From Rhodobacter sp. (GTDB taxonomy: Bacteria; Pseudomonadota; Alphaproteobacteria; Rhodobacterales; Rhodobacteraceae): a stretch of 53,667 nucleotides of DNA. Numbering within the stretch: the stretch's first letter is position 1; each line of letters starts with the position of its first letter. The position numbers were made by a program, and so were the translations under genes. This document shows positions 1 to 9,736 of the stretch, one piece after another. The notes under the pieces are model-generated. The model was not told the DNA's origin and did no database searches. It saw only the letters and a list, made by a program, of their open reading frames with translations. The stretch spans positions 1-53,667 of the forward strand of contig JAIYDJ010000057.1 in the NCBI GenBank assembly GCA_027487575.1, read 5' to 3'.

Positions 1-522
1 AGCCCGTTCGGATCGGCGGACAAGCGGCAAACGTCCTTCGCCTCGATCTGGGTCTACCCGGTGGTCGATGACAACATCGAGATCGAGGTGCAGGACAAGG
101 ACATCCGCATCGATACCTATCGGTCGTCCGGGGCCGGGGGCCAGCACGTCAACAAGACCGACTCGGCTGTGCGGATCACCCACTTTCCCAGCGGGATCGT
201 GGTGACGAGTTCGGAAAAGTCGCAGCACCAGAACCGGGATATCGCGATGAAGGCGCTGAAGTCGCGCCTTTACCAGATGGAACTCGACAAGCGGAACGCT
301 TCGATCAACGAGGCGCACGAGGCCAAGGGCGACGCGGGCTGGGGCAACCAGATACGGTCTTATGTCCTGCAGCCCTACCAGATGGTCAAGGACCTGCGCA
401 CCGGCGTTGAAACCAGCGACACGGGCGGCGTTCTGGACGGGGATCTGGACAAGTTCATGGCAGCCACGCTGGCGATGGACGTCGCGGGCAAAAGCCGGGC
501 CGAGGCAAACGCCGTCGACTGA
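1..522 (+). CDS. prfB: Peptide chain release factor 2 (RF2), C-terminal part
   Basis: This is the 3' end of a class I release factor gene whose start lies outside the window; 173 codons are visible, in frame from base 1. RF2 recognises UAA and UGA in the ribosomal A site and triggers peptidyl-tRNA hydrolysis. The catalytic GGQ loop is seen in [20 protein letters not shown], followed by the usual basic [13 protein letters not shown] helix. The fragment [19 protein letters not shown] just upstream of GGQ is typical of RF2 rather than RF1. The PxT/SPF codon-recognition motif and any programmed frameshift would lie upstream and cannot be judged. The product ends normally at TGA 520-522. Identification is secure from family knowledge. 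Confidence 0.96.
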   Translation, partial: SPFGSADKRQTSFASIWVYPVVDDNIEIEVQDKDIRIDTYRSSGAGGQHVNKTDSAVRITHFPSGIVVTSSEKSQHQNRDIAMKALKSRLYQMELDKRNASINEAHEAKGDAGWGNQIRSYVLQPYQMVKDLRTGVETSDTGGVLDGDLDKFMAATLAMDVAGKSRAEANAVD

Positions 523-580
523 CGCAGATTGTGGTTCTCTTTTGCGCAGGTCCGGCTAGGATTTGGCGACAGGGGGGCCC

Positions 581-1354
581 ATGTCACACGCCATTCAGGC
601 AGCCGAAGTTCTGCGCGTCGTACCATCGGACATCCGCGATGCGTTGCGGCGCGGCTGGAATGATTTTCGGCGCGCGCCGCTGGTCGGCATCGGCTTTGCG
701 CTGGTCTATGTGCTGGGCGGCTGGATCATCGTCCTTGCCACCACGGTCGAAGGGCAGCTTTGGTGGATTCTGCCTGCCGCTGCCGGATTTCCCATCCTCG
801 GGCCCTTCGTCGCCGTCGGCCTGTACGAGGTGAGCCGCCGTCTTGAAACCGGCGCGCCGCTGAGCCTGCAGGGTGTTCTGGGTGTGGTCCTGCGCGAAAA
901 GGATCGCCAGATCCCGTCGATTGCGGCGGTGATCGTCGTGTTCTTCCTGTTCTGGAATTTTCTGGCGCACACCATCTTTGCGCTGTTTCTGGGCACGTCG
1001 ACGCTGACCAACGTGATGAGCTCGCTCGGCGTCTTCGCCACGCCGCAGGGGCTGGCGATGCTGGCGGTCGGCACGGCGGTCGGGGCGGTCTTTGCCGCAG
1101 TGCTGTTTTCCCTGTCGGTTGTCAGCCTGCCGTTGCTCTTGGACCGCGAAGTGGATTTCGTGACCGCGATGATGACGTCGCTCGATGTGGTCCGCCAAAG
1201 TCCGGTCGTCATGCTGGGCTGGGGGGCGGCCATCGCGGCCATGCTGTTCGTCGCGATGCTGCCGGGGTTTCTGGGGCTACTGATCGTACTGCCGGTGCTG
1301 GGACATGCAAGCTGGCATCTTTACCGCGCCGCGGTCAGTTGGGACGCCGCCTGA
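581..1354 (+). CDS. DUF2189 domain-containing integral membrane protein
   Basis: The 257-residue product is a multi-pass inner-membrane protein with about six hydrophobic segments, for example GIGFALVYVLGGWIIVLATT near residue 35 and the pair near the C-terminus (GWGAAIAAMLFVAMLPGFLG). The pattern of WNDFRRAPL, then FPILGPFVAVGLYEVSRRLE, matches the DUF2189 family, whose function is unknown; some members are loosely called cytochrome c oxidase subunit I-like without proof. ATG 581 is preferred because AGGGGGG lies just before it; an in-frame TTG at 563 has no such site. It lies 58 bases after prfB. Its end overlaps the convergent MFS gene by 20 bases. Confidence 0.85.
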   Translation: MSHAIQAAEVLRVVPSDIRDALRRGWNDFRRAPLVGIGFALVYVLGGWIIVLATTVEGQLWWILPAAAGFPILGPFVAVGLYEVSRRLETGAPLSLQGVLGVVLREKDRQIPSIAAVIVVFFLFWNFLAHTIFALFLGTSTLTNVMSSLGVFATPQGLAMLAVGTAVGAVFAAVLFSLSVVSLPLLLDREVDFVTAMMTSLDVVRQSPVVMLGWGAAIAAMLFVAMLPGFLGLLIVLPVLGHASWHLYRAAVSWDAA

Positions 1355-2762
1355 TCTGTGCTGCGGCCACAAGCGCCGAGGCGAGGGAGCATAGCGTCGC
1401 CACTCCTGTCATCCAAGCAAAGGCCGTGCCGGTGGCGTCCAGATGTGCCGGCCCTGTTGCCGCCAACCCGAAGCCGGGCTGTGCGGGACCAATATCGCCA
1501 TAGCCGATGGCCGCGATCCGTCCCAGCACGACAACCGCCACCAGTGTCGCCGCTCGCGCCGCCACATTGTTGATGCCGGATGCCGCGCCCTGTTCCGCCT
1601 CGGACGCTTCCCGCATCACGGCTATGGTCAGCGGGGCTACGACCAAAGCGATGCCGAGGCCCGACAGCACCATCAACGGAAAGATCTGCCGCTAGAAATC
1701 CGGGGTCCAGGCGAACACCGCCAGTCCTGCATGCGCCAGGGTAACCACCAGCGCCCCCAGTGCCATCGGAATGAACGGCCCGCTGCGGTCTGCCCAGCGG
1801 CCGACCGGGGCGGACAGCACCGCGACCAGCACGGCCGTCGGCAGCACCGCAAGGGTCACCTCAAGCGGGGTCCGGCCCCAGGCCGAAAGCGCCACCGTGG
1901 GCAGGTAGAACCCGATGCCGGTGATCGCCATGTACAGCAGGAACGTCGTCAGGTTTGCTGCGGCAAAGGCCCGGTTCCGGAACATGTCCAGCCGCAACAT
2001 CGGGTTGGGCACGCGCCTTTCCCAAAGCAGAAAACCGCAAAGGACCGCCAGACCCGCCAGCGAAAACGGAAGGCTTGCTGCGGTCTGCACCGTCAATCCG
2101 CCCGCCAGAAGTCCAAGGCCGGAGGCCGCCAGCAGTGCCCCTGCAAAGTCAACCGGCGTTCCGGGCCGACCGCGATCGGCAAGGGCGAAACGGCGCAGCA
2201 GAACCAGCGCGGCCAGACCCAGCGGCAGGTTGATCGCAAAGATGACCCGCCAGATTTCCGGCCCGCCAGTCCCCAGCAGCGCGCCCCCAAGGACCGGCCC
2301 AAGGGCAGTGGTCGCCGTCGAGGCCGCAGCCCAGACCCCAAGGGCCGCCCCGCGTTCGGCCTTGGGGTAGGCCCGCCCGACCAGCGCCATCGATCCCGGC
2401 ACCATGACGCCCGCCGCAAGCCCCTGAAAAGCCCGTGCCCAGATCATCTGGCCTGGTCCTGTCGCCGCGGCGCACAGCAGGGAAAACAGCACGAAGCACA
2501 GGATGCCGCCCGCAAAAACCCGCGCAATGCCGAACCTGTCCGACATCGCCCCGCCAATCAGCACAAGCGAGGTCAGGGTCAGAAGGTAGGCGGCACCGAT
2601 CCATTGCGCCTGGGCCAGCGATGCATCCAGCGAGGCTCGCATCGCGGGCAGGGCCACTGCGGTCACCGTCGAGTCGATGAACCCCATGGACGAAGCCAGC
2701 ACAGCGGCCGCGAGCAGATATCGCCGATGTTCGGGACGGCAGATCGCTTCGAACCCTGTCAC
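1335..2762 (-). pseudogene. DHA2-type MFS drug transporter, interrupted by an in-frame TAG
   Basis: Read through, this is a 475-residue major facilitator of the 14-helix EmrB/QacA (DHA2) type: the N-terminus has GFIDSTVTAVALPAM (helix 1 motif D region), then GGAMSDRFGIARVFAGG (motif A) and GLAAGVMVPGSMALVGRAYP (motif C region). Such proteins export drugs or metabolites by proton antiport. Codon 357 is TAG at 1692-1694 (context WTPDF-stop-RQIFP). The frame continues without any shift for 118 further sense codons containing the last helices (GLGIALVVAPLTIAVM) and ends at TGA 1335. The break falls late in the protein and would remove the last transmembrane segments. A TAC/TAT or CAG to TAG single change explains it. 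The start is GTG 2762 with no clear ribosome site; no other start is available before the upstream stop. Confidence 0.8.
1692..1694 (-). other. In-frame TAG nonsense codon in the MFS gene
   Basis: On the minus strand the reading is ACC CCG GAT TTC TAG CGG CAG ATC TTT. Both flanks are in the same frame and both read as MFS protein. There is no insertion or deletion, so a single substitution is the simplest cause. It could be a real mutation or a base-calling error. Confidence 0.85.
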
Positions 2763-2806
2763 CGGGCGGTCCGGATCACGACAGAACGCGTTTCAGCCGC
2801 GACCTG

Positions 2807-3313
2807 TCATGCGCCTTCGACCGGTTTCACCGCCGGTTGTGGCGGCAGGGGCGGGCGTCCGGCGGCCAGCGGATCGTCCTGGCGCTGCACCGAGCCTTCG
2901 AAATGCGCCCCGGATTCGATGGCGATGGTCTTGTGAATGATGTCGCCCTCGACCCGCGCGGTCGAGGTCAGCCGCACCTTCAGGCCGCGCACCTTGCCTA
3001 TCACACGCCCGTTGACCACTATGTCATCCGCCACGATCTCGCCCTTGATCGTGGCGCTTTCGCCGACGGTCAGAAGATGGGCGCGGATGTCGCCTTCGAC
3101 GGTGCCTTCGACCTGGATGTCGCCGCTGGTGCGCAGGTTGCCGACCACGGTCAGGTCGGACGACAGGATCGACACGGCTGCCTTGGTCTTGGGGGTCGTC
3201 GGTGTGAAATCCATGCTCGTCTTGCTTTGTACTGGGGCCGCGTCAGGGGTTCTGGGCTTGTCGCCTTCGCCAGCCTTGGGGCCCGGTTCGTTGATGCGGC
3301 TCTTAGAAAACAT
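2807..3313 (-). CDS. Bactofilin (polymer-forming cytoskeletal protein)
   Basis: The 168-residue product has a central beta-helix bactofilin domain (about residues 45-135, from VSILSSDLTVVGNLRTSGDI to VEGDIIHKTIAIESG) with the repeating G-D-I/V-x pattern of the family. It is flanked by disordered, Pro-rich tails (PPLPPQPAVKPVEG). Bactofilins polymerise without nucleotide at the inner face of the membrane and recruit cell-wall enzymes. The gene is downstream of and overlaps by 11 bases an M23 peptidase gene on the same strand, which is the well-known bacA/lmdC-type pairing and implies a joint role in local peptidoglycan remodelling or cell shape. The family call is strong; the exact paralogue is not determined. 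Confidence 0.92.
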   Translation of the reverse strand: MFSKSRINEPGPKAGEGDKPRTPDAAPVQSKTSMDFTPTTPKTKAAVSILSSDLTVVGNLRTSGDIQVEGTVEGDIRAHLLTVGESATIKGEIVADDIVVNGRVIGKVRGLKVRLTSTARVEGDIIHKTIAIESGAHFEGSVQRQDDPLAAGRPPLPPQPAVKPVEGA

Positions 3314-4643
3314 TCTGTGCTGCCTTTATGAAGGTCATCGGATTTACGGCGGCGCCGCCGATGCGGACCTCGTAGTGAAGATGTGTGCCGGTCGATCGGC
3401 CCGAATTGCCCATATCACCGATCCGGTCACCACGCGACACCTTTTCGCCGACCGAAACGTGCAACTCTGAAAGGTGAGCATAGCGCGTTTCGATGCCGAA
3501 GTCGTGCTTGATCTTCACCAGACGGCCGTAACCGTTGTCCCAGCCGGCATGGGTCACAACACCGTCGCCCGTCGCCAGAACCGGCATCCCGTAATCGCCC
3601 GCCATGTCGGTGCCTTCGTGCATCCGTGTTCCATAGCCCTTGGGATCGCGCCGATAGCCGAACCCGCTGGTCCAGCGGAAGTTTCCCTTGACCGGCATGG
3701 CGAAGGGGGCCTTGAAGGCGGCGAGACGGTACAGGTTCATCCGGTCAAGGTCGGTCAGGATCGCATTCGCGCGTTGTTCTTCACCGCTCGGGGCACTGTT
3801 CGAGGTCGAGAGCGAGATCTTGGAAAGCGGTCCGCCCTGACCCGAATAGCCCCGGCGCACGGCGTCGAGCATCGTATCGGGTGACATTCCCGCGGCGCGG
3901 AACATCTTTTCCAGCGGTTCTACGGAAACGGTCAGCGCCTCTTCCAACTGGGTGAAAATCACGTCGTTGCGGGCCTCGAGCGCGCGTTTTTCGGCGGCAA
4001 CCTCGTCGGCCCGCTGCGCCGCGCGTTCGGCGGCGGTGACCATCAGGTCGCGCTGGCGGGCGGTGTCATCCAGTGCCCCCGACAGAATTTCCAGCGTCGC
4101 TTCGGTATCGCGGATGCGGCCCAGTTCGGTCACCGCCTCGCCGCCTGATTGTGCCACTGCAACTTGCACCCGGTCCAGTTCGGCACGGGCCGCGTCACGT
4201 TCCTTGATAGTGCGGCGCAGGGTGTTCTGGATCACGTCGATGCCGGTTTCCAGTTCGCGCCGCCGATCCTCGGAGGCCAGAAGGCGGGCCTGCATGTCCG
4301 ACACCTGCGCAAGCGCCAGGTTGAACCGTTCCTGCGCGCCTGCCGCCTCGGATACGCGCAGGTCCCGGTCGACGCTCAACGCGTTCAGGCGGCTTTCGAA
4401 CAGGGCTTGCTGGCGTTGGGTCTGGTCCCGCGATGACCCGGCCGAAATCGAGTCCATCAACAGGACGGCCGTCACGAAAACCGTCCAGCCCAGCACCAGC
4501 GATCCCACGACCATGGCAATCGCCTGGGTCGAGGGCCGCAGCCGGATGAACCGCATCTCGACATCGGATTTCAGGAACAGCCGCTGTTCCGGCAGATACT
4601 TTTCAAGGGTTGAGTTGACCCTGTAGGCAAGGCGCTTCAGCAC
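3303..4643 (-). CDS. M23 family metallopeptidase with N-terminal membrane anchor and coiled coil
   Basis: The 446-residue protein has a short cytoplasmic N-terminus, one membrane helix (AMVVGSLVLGWTVFVTAVLL, about residues 42-61), a long Glu/Arg/Ala-rich coiled coil (about 75-245) and a C-terminal LytM/peptidase M23 domain (about 320-440). Zinc ligands are visible as HEGTD (HxxxD) and HLHYEV (HxH). Such enzymes cut peptidoglycan cross-links in the periplasm or act as activators of amidases. The preceding region resembles the DUF5930 N-terminus found in alphaproteobacterial members. It is the first gene of a two-gene unit with bactofilin, overlapping it. All catalytic residues appear present, so it is probably an active endopeptidase (LmdC-like). 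Confidence 0.92.
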   Translation of the reverse strand: MLKRLAYRVNSTLEKYLPEQRLFLKSDVEMRFIRLRPSTQAIAMVVGSLVLGWTVFVTAVLLMDSISAGSSRDQTQRQQALFESRLNALSVDRDLRVSEAAGAQERFNLALAQVSDMQARLLASEDRRRELETGIDVIQNTLRRTIKERDAARAELDRVQVAVAQSGGEAVTELGRIRDTEATLEILSGALDDTARQRDLMVTAAERAAQRADEVAAEKRALEARNDVIFTQLEEALTVSVEPLEKMFRAAGMSPDTMLDAVRRGYSGQGGPLSKISLSTSNSAPSGEEQRANAILTDLDRMNLYRLAAFKAPFAMPVKGNFRWTSGFGYRRDPKGYGTRMHEGTDMAGDYGMPVLATGDGVVTHAGWDNGYGRLVKIKHDFGIETRYAHLSELHVSVGEKVSRGDRIGDMGNSGRSTGTHLHYEVRIGGAAVNPMTFIKAAQNVF

Positions 4644-4820
4644 GTTGAGCGTTTCCGATCCTGATGAAATGGAAAATCATGAGGCGCGAAATAGCGCTGC
4701 AGTCTGCTTAGCCACCGAGGGCCAGCGTCGCAACAAATTTGACCAAAGGGGATGAAGGGATGGCGGAAACGGGCTTATCATAGGCAAAAACCCGCTTATC
4801 GCGCGGGGAAAGATAACGCG
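4644..4820. other. Intergenic region, 177 bases
   Basis: This gap lies between the start of the M23 peptidase gene and the end of the DUF455 gene, both on the minus strand, so it should hold the promoter of the peptidase-bactofilin unit and the end of the DUF455 transcript. A CTTATC-containing motif occurs twice (4781-4786 and 4795-4800), but no convincing promoter, terminator or ORF was found. Confidence 0.4.
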
Positions 4821-5636
4821 CTAGGCGATATCGGGTTCCGCAAGGGGCCAATAAAAATCGGGCGGCAAACCTGCTTCGGCGCGTTTTTCGGTATTGAACG
4901 GCGGTTTCAACGTGCTGTGAAAGTACTTTCGCACCAACCGGTGAAATTCGTCCTTCGGATCAAGGCCGTTGCGGCCGCACAGCCAGTTGAACCACTTCGA
5001 CCCGAAGGCCACGTGTGCCACTTCCTCGGCATAGATCACCTCCAGCACGGCCAGCGCCTGATCATCGCCCGTCTTGCGGAACACCTCGATCATCGCCGGG
5101 GACACGTCCAGCCCCCGCGCCTCCAGCACCATCGGCACCACGGCAAGGCGCCCCGGCAGATCGGCAATCGTGTCTTCGGCCGCCCGCCACATCCCGGCAT
5201 GGGCCGGCAGCGCACCATAAAAACTGCCGCGCGCCGCGAGACAATCGCAGATCAGGTTGAAGTGTTTCGCCTCGTCATCCGCCGCGCTGACCCAGTCGTC
5301 ATAGAACCCCGGCGGCATCGGAATGTGGGTAAACCGGGCGAGGATGTCCCAGTGCAGGTCCACCGCGTTCAGTTCGATGTGGGCAAGTGCGTGCAACAGG
5401 GCGATGCGCCCGTCGGGCGAGCCGGGCTTGCGGCGCGGCACATCGCGGGGGTCCAGCAGGGCGGGCCGGTCAGGGCGGGCGGGCTGCAGCGGGGGGCTGG
5501 CCTGCCCGATGGGAAGTGGCTGGCCAGCCGCCCGCGCCGCGCGCCATGTTGCCGCATGCGCATGGCTGAGCGCAGCCTTGGCGCGTCCGTCAGGGCAAAG
5601 CAGAACCTCGACGGCAAGGTCGGCCAGCGGCCTCAC
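4821..5636 (-). CDS. DUF455 family ferritin-like protein
   Basis: The 271-residue protein belongs to the DUF455 ferritin-like superfamily. The four-helix metal-binding pattern can be read as AHIELNAVDL, DDEAKHF (ExxH), VLEARGLD and YAEEVAHV (ExxH), which is the carboxylate/His set of a di-iron or Fe/Mn site. The biochemical role of the family is not established; some relatives sit near tRNA-hydroxylase MiaE-like proteins in sequence space. It ends where a minus-strand intergenic gap begins and is overlapped by 4 bases by the bcp gene upstream (5633-5636), so the two are probably co-transcribed. This hints at an oxidative or metal-related role, but that is inference from position only. Confidence 0.85.
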   Translation of the reverse strand: MRPLADLAVEVLLCPDGRAKAALSHAHAATWRAARAAGQPLPIGQASPPLQPARPDRPALLDPRDVPRRKPGSPDGRIALLHALAHIELNAVDLHWDILARFTHIPMPPGFYDDWVSAADDEAKHFNLICDCLAARGSFYGALPAHAGMWRAAEDTIADLPGRLAVVPMVLEARGLDVSPAMIEVFRKTGDDQALAVLEVIYAEEVAHVAFGSKWFNWLCGRNGLDPKDEFHRLVRKYFHSTLKPPFNTEKRAEAGLPPDFYWPLAEPDIA

Positions 5637-6094
5637 AGCGCCTGAACTGCCGCCAGCACCTCGTCGGCATGGCCCTTGACCGACACCTTGTTCCAGACGC
5701 GCGCGACCTGTCCCGCGCCGTCGATCAGGACGGTGGTCCGCTCGATCCCCATGTAGGTCTTGCCGTACATGCTTTTCTCCAGCCAGACGCCGTAGTCTTC
5801 ACTAGTATGGCCCGTCTCGTCGGACACAAGGATGATGCCCAGCCCGTGCTTCTTGCAGAACTTGTCGTGCGCCTTCACGCTGTCCTTCGACACGCCGATG
5901 ACCGTGGCCCCTGCGGCGGTGAAGTCGGCCAGACGCGCCGTGAAATCCTGCGCTTCCAGCGTGCAGCCAGGCGTGTCGTCCTTGGGATAGAAATACAGCA
6001 CGACCTTGCCGGGGCGAAGTGCCGAAAGCGTCAGGGTCGCCCCTCCGTCGCGGGGCAGGGTGAAATCGGGGGCGGTCTGGCCTTGGGTGATCAT
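5633..6094 (-). CDS. bcp: Thioredoxin-dependent peroxiredoxin, Bcp/PrxQ type
   Basis: The 153-residue protein has the full AhpC/TSA fold. The peroxidatic cysteine is C44 in PKDDTPGCTLEA, with the conserved P37, T41 and a later Arg. The enzyme reduces hydrogen peroxide and alkyl hydroperoxides in the cytoplasm with thioredoxin. The common resolving cysteine five residues after C44 (as in CTxEAC) is absent: that position is Q49. A second cysteine, C80 in HDKFCKKHG, may take that role, as in some PrxQ subtypes, or the enzyme may be 1-Cys. The gene leads a two-gene minus-strand unit with the DUF455 protein and is divergent from the large AsmA-like gene. Confidence 0.93.
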   Translation of the reverse strand: MITQGQTAPDFTLPRDGGATLTLSALRPGKVVLYFYPKDDTPGCTLEAQDFTARLADFTAAGATVIGVSKDSVKAHDKFCKKHGLGIILVSDETGHTSEDYGVWLEKSMYGKTYMGIERTTVLIDGAGQVARVWNKVSVKGHADEVLAAVQAL

Positions 6095-6229
6095 GCGCGG
6101 CTCCTTGCCATAGGGGGTGATGCCCTTTGCGTTCTAGTTGCCAATCCCCATAGATAAAGGCAAGGGCGGCAATGGTTGACCCTGATGGGTCGGGACCCTG
6201 CCAAACCGGGGTGGGCAGAAGGGTCGGGC
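6095..6229. promoter_or_regulatory. Divergent intergenic region between bcp and the AsmA-like gene
   Basis: These 135 bases must hold the promoters of bcp (leftward) and of the AsmA-like gene (rightward). A ribosome site AGAAGGG at 6218-6224 lies before ATG 6230 and decides that start. No clear operator was recognised. Confidence 0.4.
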
Positions 6230-9200
6230 ATGAACGACGGCAGGGGCAGCGACAGCGCGCCGGGCGCAGCCGTTGCGGCGACGGCTGCAGTCGCGGTTGC
6301 GCCCGCGCCTGCGCCTGCGGCCATTAGGAAGCCCAGTCATGACCGCCGGGCGGTGCGGGCCCGGGCGCAATCCAGACTTCGGCGGCGGATCGGGCGGGGC
6401 CTCGGCGCGCGGCTGTTCCTGATCCTGTTCGCGCTGGCGCTGGTGTTCGGTGCGCTGGGGTTGTCGGGCCGACCCTTGCCGCTGCCGGTCTGGGCCGTGG
6501 CCGAGGTTGAACAGCGGCTGAACGACGCCGCTGTCAGGATCATCCCGGCTGCGTCCCTGTCGGTCGGTGCGATCGACATCACCGTCGGGTCCGACTGGGC
6601 ACCCCGCCTGCGCCTGACCGATCTCCGGGTCTTGCGGACCGGGGGACAGTCGCTGTTGACCCTGCCCGAGATGCGGCTGACCTTCGATCCTTCGGCGCTC
6701 ATGGCCGGACAAATTCAGGTCCGCCGTATTGCCGTGACAGGCGCGCGGATCGCTCTGCGGCGGGATGCGACCGGGCGGCTGGATCTGGACCTGGGGCTGG
6801 AAACCGACCGGCGGTCCGAGACGCGGATCGACAGTCTGGCCGCCCTGTTCGATGCGGTTGACCGGGTGTTCGCGCTGCCCGACTTTGCCGGACTGGACAC
6901 GGTGGAGGCCGAAGCGCTGAGCCTGAGCCTGACCGACGCGCAGGCGGGCCGCACCTGGACGCTGGGCGACGGGCGCTTCCGGCTGGACAACCGCGACACG
7001 GAACTGGCAAGCGAATTGAGCGCGACGCTGCAGACGGGGGGCTCGGATCCGGCCCGCGCCGTGCTGACCGTCATCAGCGAAAAGGCGGCGGGACGGGCCC
7101 GGATCACGGCCGAGGTCGACCGGATTCCGGCGGCCGACCTTGCGGCGCAGACGGCCTTGCTGGCCTGGCTTGGTGTTCTGGACGCGCCGATTTCCGGCCG
7201 GTTGGCCGCGACGGTGGACGCATCGGGTGTGACCGCGCTGGACGGACGGCTTGATCTGGGCAAAGGCGCGCTCAGACCGTCGCAGGGGGCGTCACCCATC
7301 GCATTCGATCATGCCTCGATCGGGCTGGGGTACGATGCCGCGGCGGGCCGGATCCTGCTGACCGGGATGAGCGTGGAAAGCCGGATGGTCCGGCTGAAGG
7401 CGTCGGGGCACAGCTATCTGACGGATGCCGCAGGCCATCCGATCACCGGCCCGCTTTCGGGCCGGCGTCCGCAGGCGTTTCTGGGCCAGCTTGCCTTTTC
7501 CGAAGTGGGGATCGACCCGGACGGGCTGTTTCAGGAACCGCTGACCTTCGCGCAGGGCGCGCTGGATGTCCGGTTGCAACTGGACCCCTTCGTTCTGGAC
7601 ATCGGGCAGTTGTCGCTGACCGATACGGGGCGTCGTGTGTCGCTGTCGGGGCGCGTGTCGGCAGAGGCGGACGGATGGCGCACCGCGCTGGATGTGTCGC
7701 TGGACCGGGTGACCCGCAACGGGCTGCTGCGCCTGTGGCCGCTGACGGCTGTGCCCGCGACCCGGACCTGGATCGAGCGCAATCTGCTGGACGGACTTCT
7801 GACCGAGGTGAAGGCCGCCTTCCGCAGCGCCCCCGGTCAGGACCCGCGCCTGCATTTCGGCTACAAGTTTGCCGAGGCCAGCCTGCGCGTCGTGCCGACC
7901 TTGCCGCCGGTCGAAGGCGCGCGCGGCTATGCCACCATCGACGGGCAGGTCTATACGCTGGTCCTGACCGATGGTCGGGTGACCCCGGCGGTGGGCGGGG
8001 TGATCGACGTCGGCGGATCGGTGTTCGAGGTGCCCGACATCACCCAGAAACCCGCGCGCGGGCAGGTGACGCTGCAATCGGATTCAGAGTTGACGTCGAT
8101 CCTGTCGCTGCTGGATCAGCCGCCGTTCCAGTTCCTGACCAAGGCCGGTCTGCCCGTGACGCTGGGGCAGGGCCATGCCGTATTGACCACCCGGATGTCG
8201 CTGCCGCTGGGTGGCAAGCTGACCCTGCCGGACATCGATTACACCGTCACCGGAACCGTGACGGATTTCCTGACCACCTCGATGGTGCCCGGCAAGACGA
8301 TCACCGCGCCGGAACTGGCCGTTCGAACGACGCCGGACGGGCTGTCGATGGCGGGTCAGGGGCTGATCGGGACGGTTCCGTTCGATGTGACGCTGAGCCA
8401 GGCCTTTGCCCCGCCCGGCAGCCTGCCCGGCAGTGCGGCCGGGCTGCCCACGGTGATCCGGGGCAAGGTCACGCTGTCACCGCAGACGGTGACGGAATTC
8501 GGGCTGGGCTTGCCGCCGGGAACCGTGTCGGGATCGGGGCAGGCCGACGTCACGGTCACCGTCCCGAAGGGCGGCGCGGCGCGGCTGGTGCTGAGGTCTG
8601 ATCTTTCGGGTGTCGGGTTGACGATCCCGGAACTGGGCTGGACCAAACCGCCCGGTGCGCGCGGGCGGCTGGAGGCCGAAATGCAGTTGGGCGCAATCCC
8701 GAAGGTCGACCGGCTGTCCCTTTCGGGGGCGGGGATGGATGCGGCGGGGGAAGTGACCTTTCGCGCCGGTGGCGGGCTGGACACCGCACGGTTTTCGCGG
8801 GTCCGGCTGAACGACTGGTTGGATGGACAGGTCGAGATCACCGGGCGCGGGGCCAACCAGGCGGTCGGACTGGCCGTGACCGGCGGATCGGTCGATCTGC
8901 GCCGGATGCCCGAACAGCGCGGCAAGTCCGGTGGGGCAGGGGGCGGGCCGCTGACCCTGACGCTGGACCGGATGCAGGTGGCTGATGGCATCGCGCTGAC
9001 CCGGTTGCGGGGCGCATTCACGCTTTCGGGCGGGCTGGGCGGTGATTTCCGGGCCGAAGTCAACGGTCTGGCCCCGGTCAGCGGCACTGTGACCCCGACC
9101 CGGCAGGGCACCGCCGTGCGCATCCAGTCGGATGATGCGGGGGCGGTGATGGCCGCCGCCGGGGTGTTCGCCTCGGCCCGCGGCGGCAGCCTCGACCTGA

Positions 9201-9736
9201 CGCTGATCCCGCGCGCCACGCCGGGGCACTATGACGGACGCGCCGAGATTGCCGATATCCGGGTGCGCAACGCCAATGTGCTGGCCGAACTGTTGAACGC
9301 GATTTCGGTGGTGGGCATCTTGGAACAATTGGGCGAGTCCGGTCTTCTGTTCGCCGAGGCCGATGCCGACTTCGTGCTGACCCCGAATGCGGTGCAGGTC
9401 ACCAATGCGGCAGCGATCGGCGCGTCGCTGGGCGTGTCGATGGCGGGAATCTACCGGACCGGCGACAAGGCCCTGCAGATGCAGGGGGTCATTTCGCCGA
9501 TCTACATCGTCAACGGCCTTGGCCAACTCGTATCGCGCCGCGGCGAGGGGTTGTTCGGCTTCAACTATGCACTGGGCGGAACGGCGGATGCGCCGCAGGT
9601 GTCGGTCAATCCGCTGTCGATCCTGACGCCGGGCATGTTTCGCGAGATTTTCCGAAGGCCGGCTCCGGTCTTGTCTTCTTCGGGCGAGATCGTCAAACCG
9701 GCACGATCCACACCTGCACCCCGGACCGAACGATGA
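6230..9736 (+). CDS. Large AsmA-like / YhdP-type DUF3971 envelope protein
   Basis: The 1168-residue protein starts with a low-complexity Ala/Pro-rich and then Arg-rich cytoplasmic stretch, one membrane helix ([17 protein letters not shown], near residue 70) and a very long periplasmic part of repeating beta strands typical of the AsmA/YhdP/TamB bridge-like lipid-transfer superfamily. The segments around residues 150-700 correspond to DUF3971, and the final 150 residues ([20 protein letters not shown]) to the AsmA-C-like end. Relatives move phospholipids between inner and outer membranes. ATG 6230 is preferred over TTG 6176 and ATG 6185 because of its ribosome site. The stop overlaps the queA start as ATGA, so the two are likely translated together. 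The molecular role here is inferred from family. Confidence 0.85.
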   Translation: MNDGRGSDSAPGAAVAATAAVAVAPAPAPAAIRKPSHDRRAVRARAQSRLRRRIGRGLGARLFLILFALALVFGALGLSGRPLPLPVWAVAEVEQRLNDAAVRIIPAASLSVGAIDITVGSDWAPRLRLTDLRVLRTGGQSLLTLPEMRLTFDPSALMAGQIQVRRIAVTGARIALRRDATGRLDLDLGLETDRRSETRIDSLAALFDAVDRVFALPDFAGLDTVEAEALSLSLTDAQAGRTWTLGDGRFRLDNRDTELASELSATLQTGGSDPARAVLTVISEKAAGRARITAEVDRIPAADLAAQTALLAWLGVLDAPISGRLAATVDASGVTALDGRLDLGKGALRPSQGASPIAFDHASIGLGYDAAAGRILLTGMSVESRMVRLKASGHSYLTDAAGHPITGPLSGRRPQAFLGQLAFSEVGIDPDGLFQEPLTFAQGALDVRLQLDPFVLDIGQLSLTDTGRRVSLSGRVSAEADGWRTALDVSLDRVTRNGLLRLWPLTAVPATRTWIERNLLDGLLTEVKAAFRSAPGQDPRLHFGYKFAEASLRVVPTLPPVEGARGYATIDGQVYTLVLTDGRVTPAVGGVIDVGGSVFEVPDITQKPARGQVTLQSDSELTSILSLLDQPPFQFLTKAGLPVTLGQGHAVLTTRMSLPLGGKLTLPDIDYTVTGTVTDFLTTSMVPGKTITAPELAVRTTPDGLSMAGQGLIGTVPFDVTLSQAFAPPGSLPGSAAGLPTVIRGKVTLSPQTVTEFGLGLPPGTVSGSGQADVTVTVPKGGAARLVLRSDLSGVGLTIPELGWTKPPGARGRLEAEMQLGAIPKVDRLSLSGAGMDAAGEVTFRAGGGLDTARFSRVRLNDWLDGQVEITGRGANQAVGLAVTGGSVDLRRMPEQRGKSGGAGGGPLTLTLDRMQVADGIALTRLRGAFTLSGGLGGDFRAEVNGLAPVSGTVTPTRQGTAVRIQSDDAGAVMAAAGVFASARGGSLDLTLIPRATPGHYDGRAEIADIRVRNANVLAELLNAISVVGILEQLGESGLLFAEADADFVLTPNAVQVTNAAAIGASLGVSMAGIYRTGDKALQMQGVISPIYIVNGLGQLVSRRGEGLFGFNYALGGTADAPQVSVNPLSILTPGMFREIFRRPAPVLSSSGEIVKPARSTPAPRTER

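Noticed and set aside
1335..2762. Two separate minus-strand genes instead of one interrupted gene
   Set aside because: Both parts are in the same frame with no gap, and the downstream part has no ribosome site and only the end of an MFS fold.
1443..2936. A 497-codon plus-strand frame opposite the MFS gene
   Set aside because: Gln/Arg/His-rich composition is typical of a shadow; the minus strand encodes MFS motifs in one frame apart from the TAG.
4781..4810. CTTATC direct repeats in the gap before the M23 gene as an operator
   Set aside because: Arms are short and imperfect, with no matching regulator; likely chance.
6176..6229. TTG/ATG upstream starts of the AsmA-like gene
   Set aside because: They lack ribosome sites, while ATG 6230 has AGAAGGG at good spacing.
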